The notes below the pieces were generated by a model. The model did not search any database. It worked only from the letters and a program-made list of their open reading frames with translations, and had not been told where the DNA came from. Position numbers and translations under genes: made by a program. A DNA stretch of 6,445 nucleotides from JBLIOB01 sp047639575 (GTDB lineage Bacteria; Bacteroidota; Bacteroidia; Flavobacteriales_D; Parvicellaceae): NCBI GenBank assembly GCA_047639575.1, contig JBLIOB010000248.1, positions 1 to 6,445 of the forward strand. The letters are read 5' to 3'. Shown here piece by piece: positions 5,591 through 6,445 of this stretch (the stretch's first letter is position 1; each line of letters opens with the position of its first letter).

Positions 5591-6445
5591 GTGAATTTTA
5601 CAGACTTTAATCTAAACGGACCGTTACTAAATGCTATAGATGAGCTAGGTTTTACCGAACCCACTCCAATTCAGCAAAAAGTATTTGCTAAAGTAATGTC
5701 TGGTAATGACGTAGTTGGAATAGCACAAACTGGAACTGGGAAGACACTAGCTTTTCTTTTACCTATTCTACGGAATCTTAAATTTTCCAAACAGAACCAT
5801 GCTCGGGTTCTCATTATCGTTCCTACTCGGGAACTGGTAATCCAAATAGTCGAACGAACAGAAGAGCTTGCTAAATACACCAACTGTAGAGTCTACGGAG
5901 TTTATGGTGGAGCAAACATCAACATTCAAAAGCAAGTTATTCATGACCATGGCTTAGACATTCTAGTTGCTACTCCTGGTAGATTAGCAGATTTAGCATT
6001 AAGCGGTGTCCTCAGACTAAAAGACATTAAGCAACTCGTAATTGATGAAATGGACGAGATGCTAAACCTTGGGTTTAGACCACAACTAATGAATATTCTG
6101 GACATACTTCCAGAGCGCAGACAGAATTTACTTTTTTCGGCTACTATAACGGATGATGTCGAATTCTTCATTAATAAGTTCTTCTCTTCTCCAGAAAAAG
6201 TGGAAGCAGCTGGTGCCGGAACACCGGTTAGTTTAATAACCCAGAAAATTTATCAAGTTCCAAATTTCCTATCTAAAGTTGAATTATTACAACATCTTCT
6301 AGAGGATAAAAATGTTTTTAGCAAAGTGCTGGTGTTTGCGGGAAGCAGAAAATTTGCTGATCGATTATTTGAAAGACTTGAACCTAAATTTGGAGAAACT
6401 GTTGGTGTAATTCATTCTAATAAATCTCAGAATTTTAGAATTAAT
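5591..6445 (+). CDS. DEAD-box ATP-dependent RNA helicase, N-terminal 285 aa (runs off the right edge)
   Basis: DEAD-box helicases unwind short RNA duplexes with ATP and act in ribosome assembly and mRNA turnover. The frame is open from GTG 5591 to the window end. The start is GTG because the overlapping ATG at 5589 is followed at once by TGA, and the next in-frame ATG (residue 36) would remove the conserved MNFTDFNL and Q-motif region. Motifs in order: Phe6 with PTPIQ (24-28) as the Q motif; I AQTGTGKT (45-52); Ia PTREL (78-82); GG (106-107); Ib TPGR (128-131); II DEMD (152-155); III SAT (183-185); IV VLVFAGS (246-252); and HSNKSQNFR (275-283), the equivalent of HGxxSQxxR. Motifs V and VI lie beyond the edge. 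Motif II has Met in place of the usual Ala; the catalytic Asp-Glu and final Asp are intact. The subfamily (RhlE-like or other) cannot be fixed without the C-terminus. Confidence 0.94.
   Translation, partial: MNFTDFNLNGPLLNAIDELGFTEPTPIQQKVFAKVMSGNDVVGIAQTGTGKTLAFLLPILRNLKFSKQNHARVLIIVPTRELVIQIVERTEELAKYTNCRVYGVYGGANINIQKQVIHDHGLDILVATPGRLADLALSGVLRLKDIKQLVIDEMDEMLNLGFRPQLMNILDILPERRQNLLFSATITDDVEFFINKFFSSPEKVEAAGAGTPVSLITQKIYQVPNFLSKVELLQHLLEDKNVFSKVLVFAGSRKFADRLFERLEPKFGETVGVIHSNKSQNFRIN

Noticed and set aside
5671..6171. Minus-strand open frames at 5671-5883, 5768-5950 and 5941-6171
   Set aside because: They are antisense to the helicase, whose plus-strand frame shows every expected motif in order.

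Overview
The window looks like a housekeeping segment of a Bacteroidota chromosome, most plausibly from the order Flavobacteriales. Three things point there. The DNA is AT-rich. No gene has a convincing Shine-Dalgarno sequence; the stretches before the starts are A/T-rich, as is usual in this phylum. The gene order birA (divergent) / rsfS - ftsH - small gene - cdsA - psd, with FtsH reading LGAAWYLPEER and RsfS ending in an IEGLWADA-type block, matches Bacteroidota as I know them. I could not run a database search, so the taxonomic call is inference.

Layout. On the minus strand, from 531 to the left edge, lies the first 177 codons of a biotin protein ligase without a DNA-binding domain. An 80-bp divergent intergenic region with an imperfect dyad separates it from a plus-strand run: rsfS (ribosome silencing factor), ftsH (membrane AAA+ zinc protease), a 67-aa DUF2007-like protein, cdsA (CDP-diacylglycerol synthase) and psd (phosphatidylserine decarboxylase). 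ftsH, the small gene and cdsA overlap by 8 and 4 nt, and psd follows cdsA after 4 nt, so these four are almost certainly co-transcribed and probably translationally coupled. Next comes a monocistronic-looking gene for a small exported protein rich in Lys with three Cys (4928-5125). It ends in a strong rho-independent terminator at 5148-5180. After only 15 nt a YciA-type acyl-CoA thioesterase begins, followed 17 nt later by a GTG-started DEAD-box RNA helicase that runs off the right edge.

How the genes fit together. CdsA makes CDP-diacylglycerol, and Psd performs the last step to phosphatidylethanolamine; the intervening PS synthase is not in the window. FtsH provides membrane protein quality control, and RsfS adjusts ribosome activity in slow growth. 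BirA attaches biotin to acetyl-CoA carboxylase, the entry point of fatty acid synthesis, and YciA hydrolyses acyl-CoAs. The shared theme is membrane lipid supply plus membrane and ribosome homeostasis.

Novelty. I see no mobile element, CRISPR array, RNA gene or clear new multi-gene system. The most interesting items are the Lys/Cys-rich exported small protein, the DUF2007 gene overlapping both ftsH and cdsA, the DEMD form of helicase motif II, and a terminator placed almost directly against the yciA start.
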